Assembly (NCBI GenBank): GCA_034440635.1
Contig: JAOTON010001814.1
Coordinates: forward strand, 1,488,001-1,552,000
Direction: 5' to 3'
DNA: 64,000 nt
Source: Lepas anatifera
Lineage: Eukaryota; Arthropoda; Thecostraca; Lepadidae
The number at the start of each line of letters is the position of its first letter. The stretch's first letter is position 1. This document shows positions 1-11,761 of the stretch, one piece after another. The notes beneath the pieces are model-generated. The model did no database searches. It had not been told where the DNA came from and worked only from the letters and a program-made list of their open reading frames with translations. The position numbers and the translations under genes are program-made.

Positions 1-755
1 TGACAGAGTTAAGTTAGAATCATTTTAGGCACCATTCGCTTCCTCTCGTCACGGCAAATGAAATGATGTATGATTTAAGCATACTAGGTCAAGACATAAA
101 AATGACGTAACCTAATGTCAGGTCAATGTCATTGCATCTGACCATGCATAGTCAATATGCATATCAATCGCCTTGCAATAATGATTAAAACGTAATAGAT
201 TAGAATAAAAGCTTTATCAAAATTTCATGCAAAGTTATTGGCCTAAGTCTGAAAACTGCTTAAATAGCCCCAAATGACCTCTCAGAGGTCACAGGTCAAA
301 ATTGCAACACGATCCTGGAAAGGAGCCCGGGATACTACGATTTGGAGAATATGAAGGTATTTTCAGCTGTATCTACACAAACAAAGCCCAATTTCTGTTT
401 TTCCCATTTATTTCCAATGGAGAGGTCATGGTACATAGTTGACCTTAGGTCATCGATATGAAAAATCCCGACAAAATATGTTGTAGCACTCGGTGAACTC
501 ATTATGTGGTATAAGTCTCAATCCGATAGATTTACCCATTTCTTACTTATGCCACCTTAAACATTTTTGGAGGTAAGGTCACTTGACCTGCACCAGTGAC
601 CTGACCTGACATGAACCAACTCTGAAATTTTGGAGAAAGTAGCGGAATTAACCAAGGATAAAGTGTGCTAAGGACGGCGGTGCTTTGCGTCGACGTTTCT
701 TCGTGCCGCCAGAAAAACCGAGCGGGGTGTTTAAACACCCCCACCGGGGCGAGGG
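1..755. mobile_element. AGGTCA-rich TTAA-class element, truncated by window start
   Basis: This non-coding stretch has many TGACCT/AGGTCA hexamers. It ends in a GC-rich terminus (CACCGGGGCGAGGG) followed by TTAA at 756-759, the same kind of end seen at 12782, 35469 and 51512. The subterminal part resembles, in reverse, the start of the element at 51517. The other end lies outside the window. TTAA flanks and terminal CCC/GGG fit piggyBac-type non-autonomous elements, but no transposase is visible, so the superfamily is an inference. Confidence 0.55.
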
Positions 756-837
756 TTAAAAGTGTGGCAAGAGTAAGCATCTGCATTGGCAACGCTACTG
801 TCACAGAGTCCCGCGAAGTAAAAAAACTTGACGGGGG

Positions 838-1108
838 TCTGAGCCAGCCCCCAACCACAAATCAGGAGCCGCCTTTACCGTGACGTCACGCTGGCGACAA
901 AACTTTCCTTCACCCAATAGGTCCCATGTTAAAATTCATCGATTTCAGCTGGCTCTCACAAGTACAGTATGAGTGGAAGGGAATACACTGTTCTTTCTCC
1001 ACAATTCCACATCAAAGCTGTTTTCAAAATTGACCATTTGAAGGCGATATTGTCCGTTTTTCTTACAAATAAGGGCTTTCAAAGTTAGCTCTGCAAAGCC
1101 GCTTAACC
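838..1108. repeat. Dispersed ~270-bp repeat (copy 1)
   Basis: This segment is the reverse complement, with scattered changes, of 29398-29675. Shared landmarks are the CCCCAACCAC tract, a GTGACGTCAC core, a CCCAATAGGTCCCATG stretch and the terminal GCAAAGCCGCTTAA. In both places the GCGGC end touches a TTAA. It has no credible coding potential. Superfamily unknown. Confidence 0.6.
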
Positions 1109-1390
1109 CTATTTCCAGCATGGGCAGATTCTGCCCACCCCTTAGGCTTTTCCATAGTATCTCCAAAACAATTTGAGATAGGCTCTTGAAATTTTGGGAC
1201 TGTGCCTAGAGCTAAATAGCGCGTGTTGTCTAAGAATTTGGAACATACATATGTGCCAGAGGAGGAGCTATGACTCGCTAATTTGAGGGGTTTTATCCCG
1301 AAGCCGAGCATTGTCGCCTGCGTTGCGTTTGTCCTACAATAAAGCTGTTTGTTGCGAATTGGCGGCAGTTGAAATGTTTGAATGTTATTA

Positions 1391-1612
1391 GGGAAAAGTG
1401 TGTGTATTGCGCCCCCTAACTAATTGCGCCCCCTTATAACCGAGAAAGGTACAAGTGCCAGTTTGTTTTGGGCAGCTTAATCCAGTTCTCACCTCCAATC
1501 CAAACATTTTCCCAACGTTTCAATGAATTCGTAGATAAGAATGTATTTTAATCATCTAGCGAAATAAATTCAGTACTTCCTTAAATCTACACGGGTTTAT
1601 GAACCCGAAAAA
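1391..1612 (+). mobile_element. Left end of a TA-flanked MITE (partial copy)
   Basis: The 220 bp from GGGAAAAGTGTGTGTATTG onward match the left part of the complete element at 20005-20847, including the run that ends in TTTATGAACCCGAA. After about 1612 the match stops and a degenerate minisatellite begins. The right terminus was not found nearby. Confidence 0.55.
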
Positions 1613-3110
1613 TAAGCGCCTCACCTGAGAGTACAGGCGCCCCCAGGATATCATAGCTGTCCCTTTCCATCTTCAGCTTCCCTATTGTCTATGGTTTGGC
1701 ACACCTGTCTATGGTCCGCACACCTGACAGTCGCGCGCTCTGTTACAGGGCTCGAGCGCTCAATTTGAGCATCCATCGCTGCAACCGGGTGCCTTTTTCA
1801 GTATGTGTGCCCCACTTACGAGAACGCTGCCCTTACCAACCAGCAGTCCTCCCCGCTAAGCAGATGAGCGCCTCTTTCTGATAACTAGGCACTTTATTTC
1901 AGTGTTCGAGCGCCTTATTTCAGAATTTTTATTCTCCATCTAATTTGGGCTCCTCCTGGATTGCAGAGGCGCCCCCTCAAGTGCAAAGGCGCACCTGGAT
2001 AGAAAAGTGCGCCCCATGTTTGCAAAGGCGCTCCAAGACAGCATATGCGCCGCTTAGATGGAAATAGGCACTCCATTAAACTAAAATGTTCCCTTTGGGT
2101 AGCAAAGGCGCCCCTTAACAGCGAAGGCAGCCCCAGATAACAAAGGTTCTCTGGACAGCATAGGTGCCCTTTAATAAACTGGTGCCCAAAGAGAAAAATA
2201 GCGCCTCACCGGAGACAAAAAGCACCCCAGGATAACGTAGGGGCATGTATTTCAACCATGTCTGTGATTGAAAAATACATCTAGACAGCATATGCGCCCC
2301 TGGATAAAAGACACCCCTGGGCAGTAACGGTGCCCCTGCAAAGCAATAGTGCGCCCCTGTGGAGAAAAAAGCCGCCTCCTGAATAACCTAGCCACCGCCC
2401 CCGAAATATCAGATGCCCGTGGATAGAACAGACTGCCTTGAATAAAACAGCGGCCCTGGATAGTAAAGGCGCCCTTTGATAGCATAAGCGTTCCTTAGCA
2501 ACAATATGGGCGCTACATGAGCTCAAGGTTCACGCGCACCTAAGCCCAATAATAGAGCAATCAATCGATGCCAAAGCACTCCTTAAAGCAGGGGCGCCAA
2601 ACTTCCCAAGAAGTAAAGGCGCTTCTGGGTAGCAAAGGCGACCCTCGACAGTGGTGTAGGTATTCCTGAATAACAGCAGCGTCCCTTGATAAGAATAGCC
2701 CCAAGATGGTACAGGTACCCTGCTGATAGGAAAAGCGCCCCTGAATATCAGAGGCACCCTCTGAATGAGGTGCCCATGGAGAGCATAAGGGCGCCCTATG
2801 TATAGCAAATTGCCGCCCCTGGATAGCCTAAGCGCCCCTTGCATAGGGTAGGCGTCACTAGGTAGTATAGGTTACCTTGAATAAAAATACGCCCCTAAAT
2901 ACCAAGGTGAACCTGGATAAGAAAAAGCTCCCCTTGGGCACTGGGTATCAAAGGCATCCCCGGAACAGCAAAGATGCCCCTGGATAGCTAGGCTGCGTCC
3001 ATTGGGGAGCGAAGGCGCCCCTGGGTGGCACAGGTGCCTCATCGAAGCCAAAGGCCCCTCCAGAGAGCATAAGTGTCCCTGATGAGCACAGGTACTCCTG
3101 GACAGCCCCT
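1612..3110. repeat. Degenerate ~30-bp minisatellite, GCGCCCCTGGATAGCAAAGG type
   Basis: Roughly 1.5 kb is built of decayed tandem units of about 25-35 bp. Variants of GGCGCCCCTGGATAG followed by CAAAGG or CATAAG recur along the whole stretch. Units differ in length and by many substitutions, so the array is old. It starts inside a copy of the TA-flanked MITE. Open frames across it are by-products of the repeat and lack codon structure. Confidence 0.7.
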
Positions 3111-4186
3111 AAATGACGTTGCATAATGTTACGACACCTATTATGACGTATGCTATTACATCAAAGTAAAGGTTATTCAGTGTTTAGATCAAGGTTACAG
3201 GTCAATTTTAAAGGTGACTGGCCTTGATGATCAATGCTTGATCAAAGGTCACTGGTAAGCTTGGACACAGCGCTAGTTATAGCGTAAATTAGGCCTAATA
3301 TGTTGGGTTGTGCCGTAATAGGTCAATGACCTTGAAGGACCTTGACCCCAAAAATTACAGACATTGTTTAGAGCCTTCCCTTTTGGCCTCAGCCCTGTTC
3401 TAGAGTATTCGCGCCCCGTTCCGGCCCGTCAGGTGGGGGTGCTTGAACACCCCTCGAGGTCTCCCAGTGGCACGAAAAAACGTCAGCGCGAAGCGACACA
3501 GTACTTGTCACACCTTATCATTGATCACTTCCGCAACTTACCCCTCAAAATTCAAGGTTGTGTCATCTCAGGTCAGGTCACCAGTGCAGTTCAAGTGACC
3601 TCACCCCAAAAAATGTTTAAGTTGGCGTAAGTAAGAAAATGGTGAACCTATCGAATTCAAGCTTGTACCATATAATGGGCCCAAGAAGTACCAATAAGTT
3701 TATTCCGGGATTTTTTCCCATCGATGACCTAGGGACAAGTACGAATCATGACCTCTCCATTGAAAATGCATGGGGTAAAACGGAAATTTGCCGAAAAATT
3801 GCTCTATGTCTGCAGACACCGCTTGGAATACCTTCGGGTTCCCCAAATCATAGTATCCTAGGCTTCTTTATCGGTTCATGTTGCGAGTTTAGACATATTA
3901 CCTCTGAGAGTTCATCTGGGGCTTCCTAAGCAGGTTTTAAGACTTCGGTCAATTGCTTTGCAGGAAATATTGATAAAACCCGTATTTTGATACCATTTTT
4001 ATTGCTATTGTGACTTAATTCATATGCATACTGACTATGTTAGGCTAGATGGTGACCTTGACCTACCCATTGGTCAGGTCATTTTTATGTTTTGACCTAG
4101 TATAGTCATATTATGCATTATTTGATGATTCGCCGTAACAAGAGGAAGCGAAGTGTGCCTAAAAATGATTCTAGCTCAACTCTGGC
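3110..4186. mobile_element. AGGTCA-rich element relics
   Basis: Two decayed fragments of the AGGTCA-rich families lie here. About 3110-3390 resembles stretches at 35760-36000 and 46050-46260. From about 3430 onward the sequence resembles the left part of the element at 51517, including a GGCACGAAAAAACG segment and the GACCTCTCCATTG segment. The boundary sequences are eroded and the right side stops at the hAT-like terminus at 4187. No coding potential is evident. Confidence 0.45.
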
Positions 4187-4300
4187 CAGTGGCGTAGCCA
4201 GGATTCGGCCAAGGGGGGGGTCCGACTACCGTCGGGGGGCCCCCAGACTGGAGAGCCCCCTTAGTAGTCGGAGCCCATGTCCTATATGTGCCGTATAATA
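4187..4300 (+). mobile_element. Short hAT-like MITE terminus
   Basis: CAGTGGCGTAGCCAGG at 4187 is typical of the termini of short hAT-type elements. A G-rich run (4208-4215) and a hairpin-like CCGTCGGGGGGCCCCC stretch follow. The matching right end is not clear, so the extent is approximate. Confidence 0.35.
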
Positions 4301-4431
4301 TTTTGGCATTGTAACATTTACACGACGGAAAATTTCTCTATCCCTTCTTAAGTGTTTGTTATTATTTTGTTTATAGTTTGATTTTTCTCGATCCGACCAA
4401 GTGTTGGTAAATTTAGGTCACCAAATATTAA

Positions 4432-5205
4432 CACGCGCATTGACGGGGGTTTGAGCCACCTTCGCATTGACGGGGGTACCCGCCCCCTCCCCCCTAAGAT
4501 CTCAAGAACCACGGTAGGTAGCGAAAAAGGGTAAATGGTGTTGGGCTGCCCGTCCACTTCCCCATCGAAAACATATGGAACATTTTTTTGTCAGGTCACA
4601 TTTAAGGTCACGAGAGGTCAAAACATGTCGTCATAGGGATAACATGTAAATTCAGTTTTTCGGCCATTACGTCTGAACAAGTAAAGATAGAGCAAACCGA
4701 CTTGAACTATATGAATCATCTTCGCAAGCCGAATCGAATGATATATAATTTGACCTTGCTAGGTCAAATAAAAGATTTGACCTGACCTGAGGTCAGGTCA
4801 GGGTCAAATTATATAAAATGCATATCATTAGAACCGCAAAACCCAGGTGAGTCCAATGCAGCTAAAATAAATGCTCTATCACCATCCGTTACTGAGTTAT
4901 TCTGTAAAAACCATTTTTCCCATGTATTTCCAATGGAGAGGTCATGCCTCGTACCTGACCTTAGGTCATCGATATAAAAATACCGGAACATATTTTAGAG
5001 AACTCGGTGGGCCATTATGTGATATGAGTTTCAATCGGATAAGTTCACCCTGCTCCAACTTATGCTATCTTAAACTTTTTTTTAGGTCGGGTCACTTGAC
5101 CTGTACTGGTGACCTGACCTGAGATGACCTAACCTTAATATTTTCACAGAGTTGTAAACATGATGAGGGAAAAGGTATGCCAAGTACGCGCCCCCGTTTT
5201 CCTGC
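4432..5205. mobile_element. TTAA-class AGGTCA-rich MITE, right end lost
   Basis: TTAA at 4428-4431 is followed by CACGCGCATTGACGGG, the same terminus as the complete element at 37055-37903. The body matches that element in reverse orientation. Near the centre (about 4779-4801) sits a palindrome with TGACCTGACCT and AGGTCAGGTCA arms and one base between. The far terminus is replaced at about 5205 by the degenerate minisatellite. Confidence 0.65.
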
Positions 5206-5521
5206 TATCTCCGACCCTCCTTACACTAGAACTGAAAGGTCCTCTGAAAATAACTCTGGCTTCCGAGATCAGTTCTTGGGGGACCTGAGACTAGATCTGG
5301 GCCCGCCTAAGGCCAACACTTGGCGCTACTCACAACGTTAATTTCCGGCCCCTCTCCCGATTAGATCTCAGGGAGTCTCTGGTACTAATTCACGGCGCCT
5401 CTTGACCAAAATTGTGAACTCCTGAGAATCTCACGGGGCTCGCTAGATTGGTTATCGGCAGCACTCCTGGGCCTATTTATCGGGCCTCCAGATTTGCTCT
5501 GGGGGAAGGGGGCTGAGACTG
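5205..5521. repeat. Degenerate GGGGCC/CTGAGAC minisatellite, first segment
   Basis: Decayed repeats of the type CTGAGACTAGATCTGGG fill this stretch. It is the left part of one long array that continues at 7541-8181, 10198-11761 and 12783-13400 and was split by later insertions. Confidence 0.65.
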
Positions 5522-7540
5522 CAGAGGTGCAGAAAGTATACTGGCTGTCACAAACTCAATGCGATGTAAGCCTCCTCTGTCACACAAAGCTGGAAATGAT
5601 AATTTTATACTTGAATACTGTTTCCAATATGCTGAATGTCATCTACCTGTCTCTTACTTTTTGCAACGGACAAGGTTCAAGCACCAAGCCATTACCGCAT
5701 GAAAGTAGTAAACTGTGTTTTCATTTTTAGATCATGTTTATGTTTTGGAAGGAAAATTTCCAATTATGGATCATTGTTTGCAGTATTGGGATCATAACTA
5801 TTATTGGCAACTCTGACTGCAATTTCCCCAATGACATGCATTTCTCTTTTGAAGAAGTTTCCATTTTTGGAAGGAGTGTTTCCAATTATGGTACATTTTC
5901 CCATGATTAAATGTGGCAATTATCATGAAAATTATAATTGGGAACTAATCTATAAATGGGAGCGTACTCCTACACACAATTGGGAACCCTGATCACAGCT
6001 TCCCCCCCACCCCCACTGAACTTCCATCTCACATACCAACAAAAGGGACAAAAATGTCAATGTCAACATAGGATTTGGATCTACCTAAAATGTGTTGGTA
6101 AAGTGGACCTTAGGTAGCATTTTTAAAGCCAGATCAAATGCTTAAAATTTTCCCCCAACACCTGATTATCACCTGCCTGGTTGTTCCTTCTTGCAGTAAA
6201 AACTCTCAGGCAACTACCCTGCATAGATGTAAAATTATGTCTATTGGCCTAATAGGTACAGAGGTATTGGAAGTCTCATACCAAAGAAAGATCCAGTGTA
6301 TAAGTCAAAATCCTGCTTTAACTACAGGCAGTTCAGGTCCTGTGTGTTGCTTACTACCACTGGTAGTAAGCAACACACCCCCAACCAGCGTTTTTCAAAG
6401 TCTCTTTCTTTCTGAGATTTTCTGTGATTTTCTGAGATGAGAAGGGGGTCTACTAGGCCCCCTCTAGTGCACGTTAGTGCCAGGCCCCTTTCAGTGTGTG
6501 TTTTAACACTTTGTGGAGGACTGCATTGGCACACATTTGCTATCTGTACAATATTGACATGATAATTTGATCATGAAATCTCACCTGAATTACTGTTGTT
6601 GCCAGTCTGCTGCTGGCGCCAACTCTCCCAACTTCCTCCAGCTCCAAATCTACCTCACCAATCTTGATCTAGGGCACAAATAAGGTAAGGCACAAGCAAG
6701 CTAAGGAATGAAAAACCAAGTTTGATGTGTGAAAGTGCATCAGAATCAAAGTAGCCTACATTCATCTTAGATTAGCCATGGGCAGCACTATTTATTCCAG
6801 CTAGTTTTAGCCTGCACTTATCTCAGATATACCTAATAAATATGCCCTCAACAGAAGCAGCTTCCCACTTGTTCAAATTTTTGGCAGGCTCTACATCACA
6901 CAAACATTGCGAACTTGTCTTGTCGCTGTTGCGTAGTTTAGGTAGAATTGCTGCCCAGCTATGTTTATTTCATTCACTCATTTAGTACTTTTCCTAGTAG
7001 CTTTTAGGCGTACTTGATACTAAATTCAAAGAAATAGGGACCGCTAAATCGAAGATACTCAAACTTTAAATATTATTTAACCTGACAAAATGGACAGAAA
7101 AGTACTTGATAACATATCTGCGTTATCTTTAATGCCTTAAATATGCCCACAATCATGTATTTCTCGAAAAAATTGACTGTCACATTTCGGGCATCTAGGC
7201 AGCAACTTTCTGGCAACTACTAACAATCGGCACCATTGGGCTGCATGTTAAAATCTGGCAACTGTGACAGCGGTTTCCGGGTTTTCTGCAGCGGGGTCTC
7301 TCGTTTTAGTAGAAACTGAACACAGTACCAATATTGTATCGCTGATGGTACGCTGTGCAATTGAAGGACAGAGTTGCTAAATTAAAATATTCGCTACACG
7401 CTTCATTCTGTATTTCAAAAATGCGTGGTTTGATTTTGAACCATACTGTCACGATCGCTATTTTGTCACACTTATGCCCTCGACTATCATAAATGTGTCA
7501 CAAACTCCAGTAGCCGAGTTGGCAAGTTTCTGCACCTCTG
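5522..7540 (+). mobile_element. hAT-type non-autonomous element, copy 1 (2019 bp)
   Basis: The element begins CAGAGGTGCAGAAA and ends TTTCTGCACCTCTG, a perfect 14-bp terminal inverted repeat. It is flanked by the 8-bp duplication TGAGACTG at 5514-5521 and 7541-7548. The CAGAG terminus and 8-bp duplication are hallmarks of the hAT superfamily. No transposase frame was found, only short shadow frames, so it is non-autonomous. A perfect palindrome (18-nt arms around one base, 6342-6378) lies inside and is conserved in copy 2. Confidence 0.9.
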
Positions 7541-8181
7541 TGAGACTGACTCTCGGGGTCATCCAGATTAGCTCTTGGGGGTTCCCTGATGCTGTATCTG
7601 GGCTGGGGTGGGGGCTGGGAATGACTTCCGACAGCCCTCTGAGACTAACCCTGGGGTGCCCCCTGAGACTAACACTCGAGGAGGGAGGCGTGGAAGCACC
7701 CCTGAGACTGAGTACCTATTTGGCACGGCACTCCTGAGACTGCCTCTCGGAAACCCAGATTAGCCCTCAGAGGCCTAAGGCTAACTCGGGGCCTTGAGAC
7801 CAAAATTCGGGAGCACCTCTGGGAATTACTCTCAAAGCCCCGAAATTAGCTCTTGGACGAACCGGAGACTAGCTCCCGGGAGCACTCTGAGACTAACTTT
7901 TAGGTGCTCCCTGAGATTGACTCTCGGGGCCTCTTATGCAACAACTAGGGGGGGGCACAGCCTCAGGCTAAATCTCCAGGGTTCCCAAGATTACCCCTCG
8001 GGGGCCTCCTGAGATCAGCACTGCGGATCAAATGAGACTAACTCTCGGACCCCCAGATTAACTCTTGGGGCCACCTGAAAGTAAATATTGACTCCTGAGA
8101 GAGACGCCCGTAAGACTATGGGACCGAATATCAAGGGTCCTCTAAGACTGACTCTCGGGTGCCCTTGACCGACTCCTGGGG
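7541..8181. repeat. Degenerate minisatellite between the two hAT copies
   Basis: About 640 bp of decayed ~30-bp units of the form GAGACTGACTCTCGGGG with cytosine-rich spacers. It supplied both 8-bp target sites, TGAGACTG for copy 1 and TCCTGGGG for copy 2. Confidence 0.75.
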
Positions 8182-10197
8182 CAGAGGTGCAGAAACTTGC
8201 CAACTCGGCTACCGGAGTTTGTGACACATTTACGAAAATTGAGGTGCATAATTGTGACAAAATAGCGATCCTGACTGTATGGCTCAAAATCAAACTACAT
8301 ATTTTCGAAATAGAGAATCAAACGTGTAGGGAATATTTTAACTTAGCAGCTCGGTTCTTCAATTGCACAGCGTACCATTAGTGATAAAATATTGGTACTG
8401 TGTTCAGTTTCTACTAAAAGGAGGGACCCCCGCTGCAGAAAACCCGCAAACCGCTGTCACAGTTGCCAGATTTTAACATGCAGCCCAATGGTGCCAATTG
8501 TTAGTAGTTTGCAGAAAGTTGTCGCCTAGATACCGGAAATGTGACAGTCAATTTTTTCGAGAAATACATGATTGTGGGCATATTTAAGGCATTAACGATA
8601 ACGCAGATACTTTATCAAGTACTTCTCTGTCCATTTTTTTAGGTTAAATCAGATTTACAGTTTGAGTCTCTTCGATTTAGGGGCCCCTATTTTTTTCGAA
8701 TTCAGTATTAAGTACGCCTAAAAGCTACTAATAAAACTACTAATTGAGTGAAAAAATAAAAATAGCTGGGCAGCAATTCTACTTAAGCTGCGCAACAGCG
8801 ACAACACAAGTTAGAAATGTTTATGTGATGTAGAGCCTGCCAAAAATTTAAACAGGCCGGAAGCCTCTTATTTTGAGGGGATATTTATTAGGTATATTTG
8901 AGATAAGTGCAGGCTAAAACTAGCTAGAATAAATATTGCTGCCCATGGCTTATCTAAGATGAATGTAGGCTATTGCAGGACTGATGCACTTTCCCATATC
9001 AAACTTGGGTTTTCATTCCTTGGCCTGCTTGCGCCTTAGTTTATTTGTGCCCTAGATTGGTTAGATATATTTGGAGCTGGAGGAAGTTGGGAGAGTTGGC
9101 GCCAGCAACAGGCTGGCAACAACAGTGATTCAGGTGAGTTTTCATGATCAAATTATCATATCAATATTGTACAGATAGCAAATGTGTGCTAATGCAGTCC
9201 TCCACAAAGTGTTAACACCCATACTGGAGAGGGACCTGGAACTAACGTGCACTGGAGGGGGCCGAGTAGACCCCCTTCTTATCTCAGAAAATCACAGCAA
9301 ATCGCAGAAAGAAAGAGACTTTGAAAAACGCTGGTTGGGGGTGTGTTGCTTACTACCAGTGGTAGTAAGCAACACACAGGACCTGAACTGCCTGTAGTTA
9401 AAGCAGGATTTTGACTTATACACTGGATCTTTCTTTGGTATGAGACTTCCAATACCTCTGTACCTATTAGGCCAATAGACATAATTTTACATCTATGCAG
9501 GGTAGTTGCCTGAGAGTTTTTACTGCAAGAAGGAACAACCAGGCAGGTGATAATCAGGTGTTGGGGGAAAATTTTAAGCATTTGATCTGGCTTTAAAATG
9601 CTACCTAAGGTCCACTTTACCAACACATTTTAGGTAGATCCAAATACTATGTTGATATTGACATTTTTTCCCTTTTGTTGATATGTGAGATGGAAGTTTA
9701 GTGGGGGGAGCTGTGGTTAGGGTTCCCAATTGTGTGTACATGTACGCTCCCATTCTTACATAGGTATGTTCCCAATAATGACTATTTTCATGATAATTGC
9801 TACATTTAATCATGTGGAAAAGTACCATAATTGGAAACACTCCTTCCAAAAATGGAAACTTCTTCAAAAAGGGAAATGCATGTCATTGGGGGAAACTGCA
9901 GTCAGCGTTGCCAATAATAGTTATGACCCCAATACGGGAAAAAATGACCCATAATTTGAAATTTTCTTTCAAAAAACAAAAACATGATCTATAAATGAAA
10001 ACTCAGTTTACTACTTTCATTCTGTAATGGTTTGGTGATAGAACCTTGTCTGCTGCAAAAAGTAAGGAACAGGTAGAGGACATTCAGCATATTGGAAATA
10101 GTATTCAAGTATAAAATTATTATTTCCAGCTGTGTGTGACAGAGGAGGCACACGTCGCATTGAGTTTGTGACAGCCAGCATACTTTCTGCACCTCTG
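8182..10197 (-). mobile_element. hAT-type non-autonomous element, copy 2, inverted (2016 bp)
   Basis: This copy has the same CAGAGGTGCAGAAA terminal inverted repeats as copy 1 and lies in the opposite orientation, so its end matches the start of copy 1 in reverse complement. It is flanked by its own perfect 8-bp duplication TCCTGGGG (8174-8181 and 10198-10205). The two duplications differ, which shows two independent insertions. The internal palindrome is kept at 9341-9377. No transposase is visible. Confidence 0.9.
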
Positions 10198-10503
10198 TCC
10201 TGGGGTTCTCTGAGACGGATTTTAATGTAGCCCCCTGAAATAGACTCTCGCGGGGCCCTGAGAACCACTCTCTGGGGGACCCTGGGACGAGCTCGGCCCC
10301 CTGAGGCCGACTCTCGGGGTCCCTGAGACCGACTTTCGGGATCCCCTGAGACTAACTCTCAGGGATTCCTTGAAATCTACTTTTGGGGGTCTTGAGACTG
10401 ACCCTCAGGGCGGGGCCCTGCGGCCGACTCGGGACACCCTGAGAACGAATCTTCAGGGGCTTCTGAGACTGATTCTGGGGCCCCGTGATCAGAGAACGCT
10501 TTG

Positions 10504-10567
10504 CAGTGGTTCAGATTGGCCCAAAGGGAGGTCCTCGGACTCCTACAACCCCCTGGCTACACCACTG
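10504..10567. mobile_element. 64-bp mini hAT-like element (copy 1)
   Basis: This 64-bp unit begins CAGTGGTTCAG and ends TGGCTACACCACTG, with short CAGTGG/CCACTG inverted termini. A second unit of the same length lies at 11681-11744 in the same array. No convincing 8-bp duplication was seen. Confidence 0.4.
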
Positions 10568-11680
10568 CATCCACACATTCGGGGGCCCGCCAAGATCAGC
10601 ACTTGGAGGCCCCTGAAAGCATTGCTTTCCCCCGATACGAATACTCCGGAGCCCCTGGATACTGATGCGCGGGGCTCCTAGGACCAACCTCGGGGTTCCA
10701 CTTAGATCAGGTTCGGGGCACCCTTAGGCCCATGCTTGGGCTTTTCTCAGGAGTTTTTCGACACCGTTGTTCGGGGGGGCCCAGATCAACATTCGGAGCC
10801 CCTCCCCCCACGAGACTAATGTTCGGTACTCTGGAGCCCCTCGATACTAATGCTCGGGGACCCTGAGCCCAAGCCTGGGCCCCTGAGACCAAATTCTGGG
10901 TCCCATGGGGCCAATTCTCGTGCCTCGCTTATAAGTCCCCTCGACATCGATAGTCGGGGGCACCCCGATATCAATATTGTCCCCCCCCACTTCCCAAGAT
11001 CAATGTTCGCTGCTCCGGAGCCATCGATACCAATGCTCGGGGGATCCCTGAGACCAGCTCTGGAGCCCCTAAGACCAAGATCGAAAGGCCCGTGAGACCA
11101 AGCTCGGGGCCCCCTGAGACCAAGCTCGGAAGGCCCGTGAGACCAAGCTCAGGCCCCCTGAGACCAAGCTCGGGCCCCCTGATGCAAAGCTTGGGGCCCC
11201 TGAGACCAAGCTCAGGAGGCCCGTGAGACCAAGCTCGGAGGGCCTCCTGAGACCAAGCTCGGGGGCCCCTGAGACCAAGTTCGGAGGTCCCTTGAGGCCA
11301 AGCTCGGGGGCCCCTGAGACCGAACTCGGAGGCCCCCTGAGACAAAACTCGGAGGGCCCCCTGAAACCAAGATAGAAAGGCCCCTGAGACTAAGCTCGGG
11401 GGTCCCTGAGACCACGCTAGGGGGCCCCTGAGACCAAGTTCGGAGGTCCCTTGAGACCAAGCTTGGGCTCTCCCTGAGACCAAGCTCGGGGACTCCCTGA
11501 GACCGAGCTCGGGGAGCCCCTGAGACCAAAACCAGGGGGCCCGTAAGACCAAGCTTGGGGCCCCCTGAGATCAAGCTCGGAGGTCCCTTGAGGCTAACCT
11601 CGGGGGAGGGGCCTAAGATCGAGCTCGGGGGCCCCCTGAGACCAAGCTCAGGGGGCCCTGAGACCAATGCTCGTGTTTTC

Positions 11681-11744
11681 CAGTGTATAAGGTCAGCCCA
11701 AGGGGGTCCGCGGACCCCAAGGACCCCCCTTGGCTACGCCACTG
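11681..11744. mobile_element. 64-bp mini hAT-like element (copy 2)
   Basis: This 64-bp unit begins CAGTGTATAAGGTCAG and ends TTGGCTACGCCACTG. The centre holds a GGGGTCC-GCGGACCCC hairpin. It has the same length and end sequence as the unit at 10504-10567. Confidence 0.4.
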
Positions 11745-11761
11745 AATCTGGCAGATGCTAG

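Larger units (their letters stand above)
10198..11761. repeat. Degenerate GGGGCCCCTGAGACCAAGCTC minisatellite, main block
   Basis: Decayed tandem units of about 21-31 bp, best preserved at 11090-11660 where GAGACCAAGCTCGGGGGCC recurs every 21-31 bp. The left part is more diverged. Long frames on both strands across it are repeat artefacts without codon bias. Two 64-bp mini-elements sit inside (10504-10567 and 11681-11744). Confidence 0.8.
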
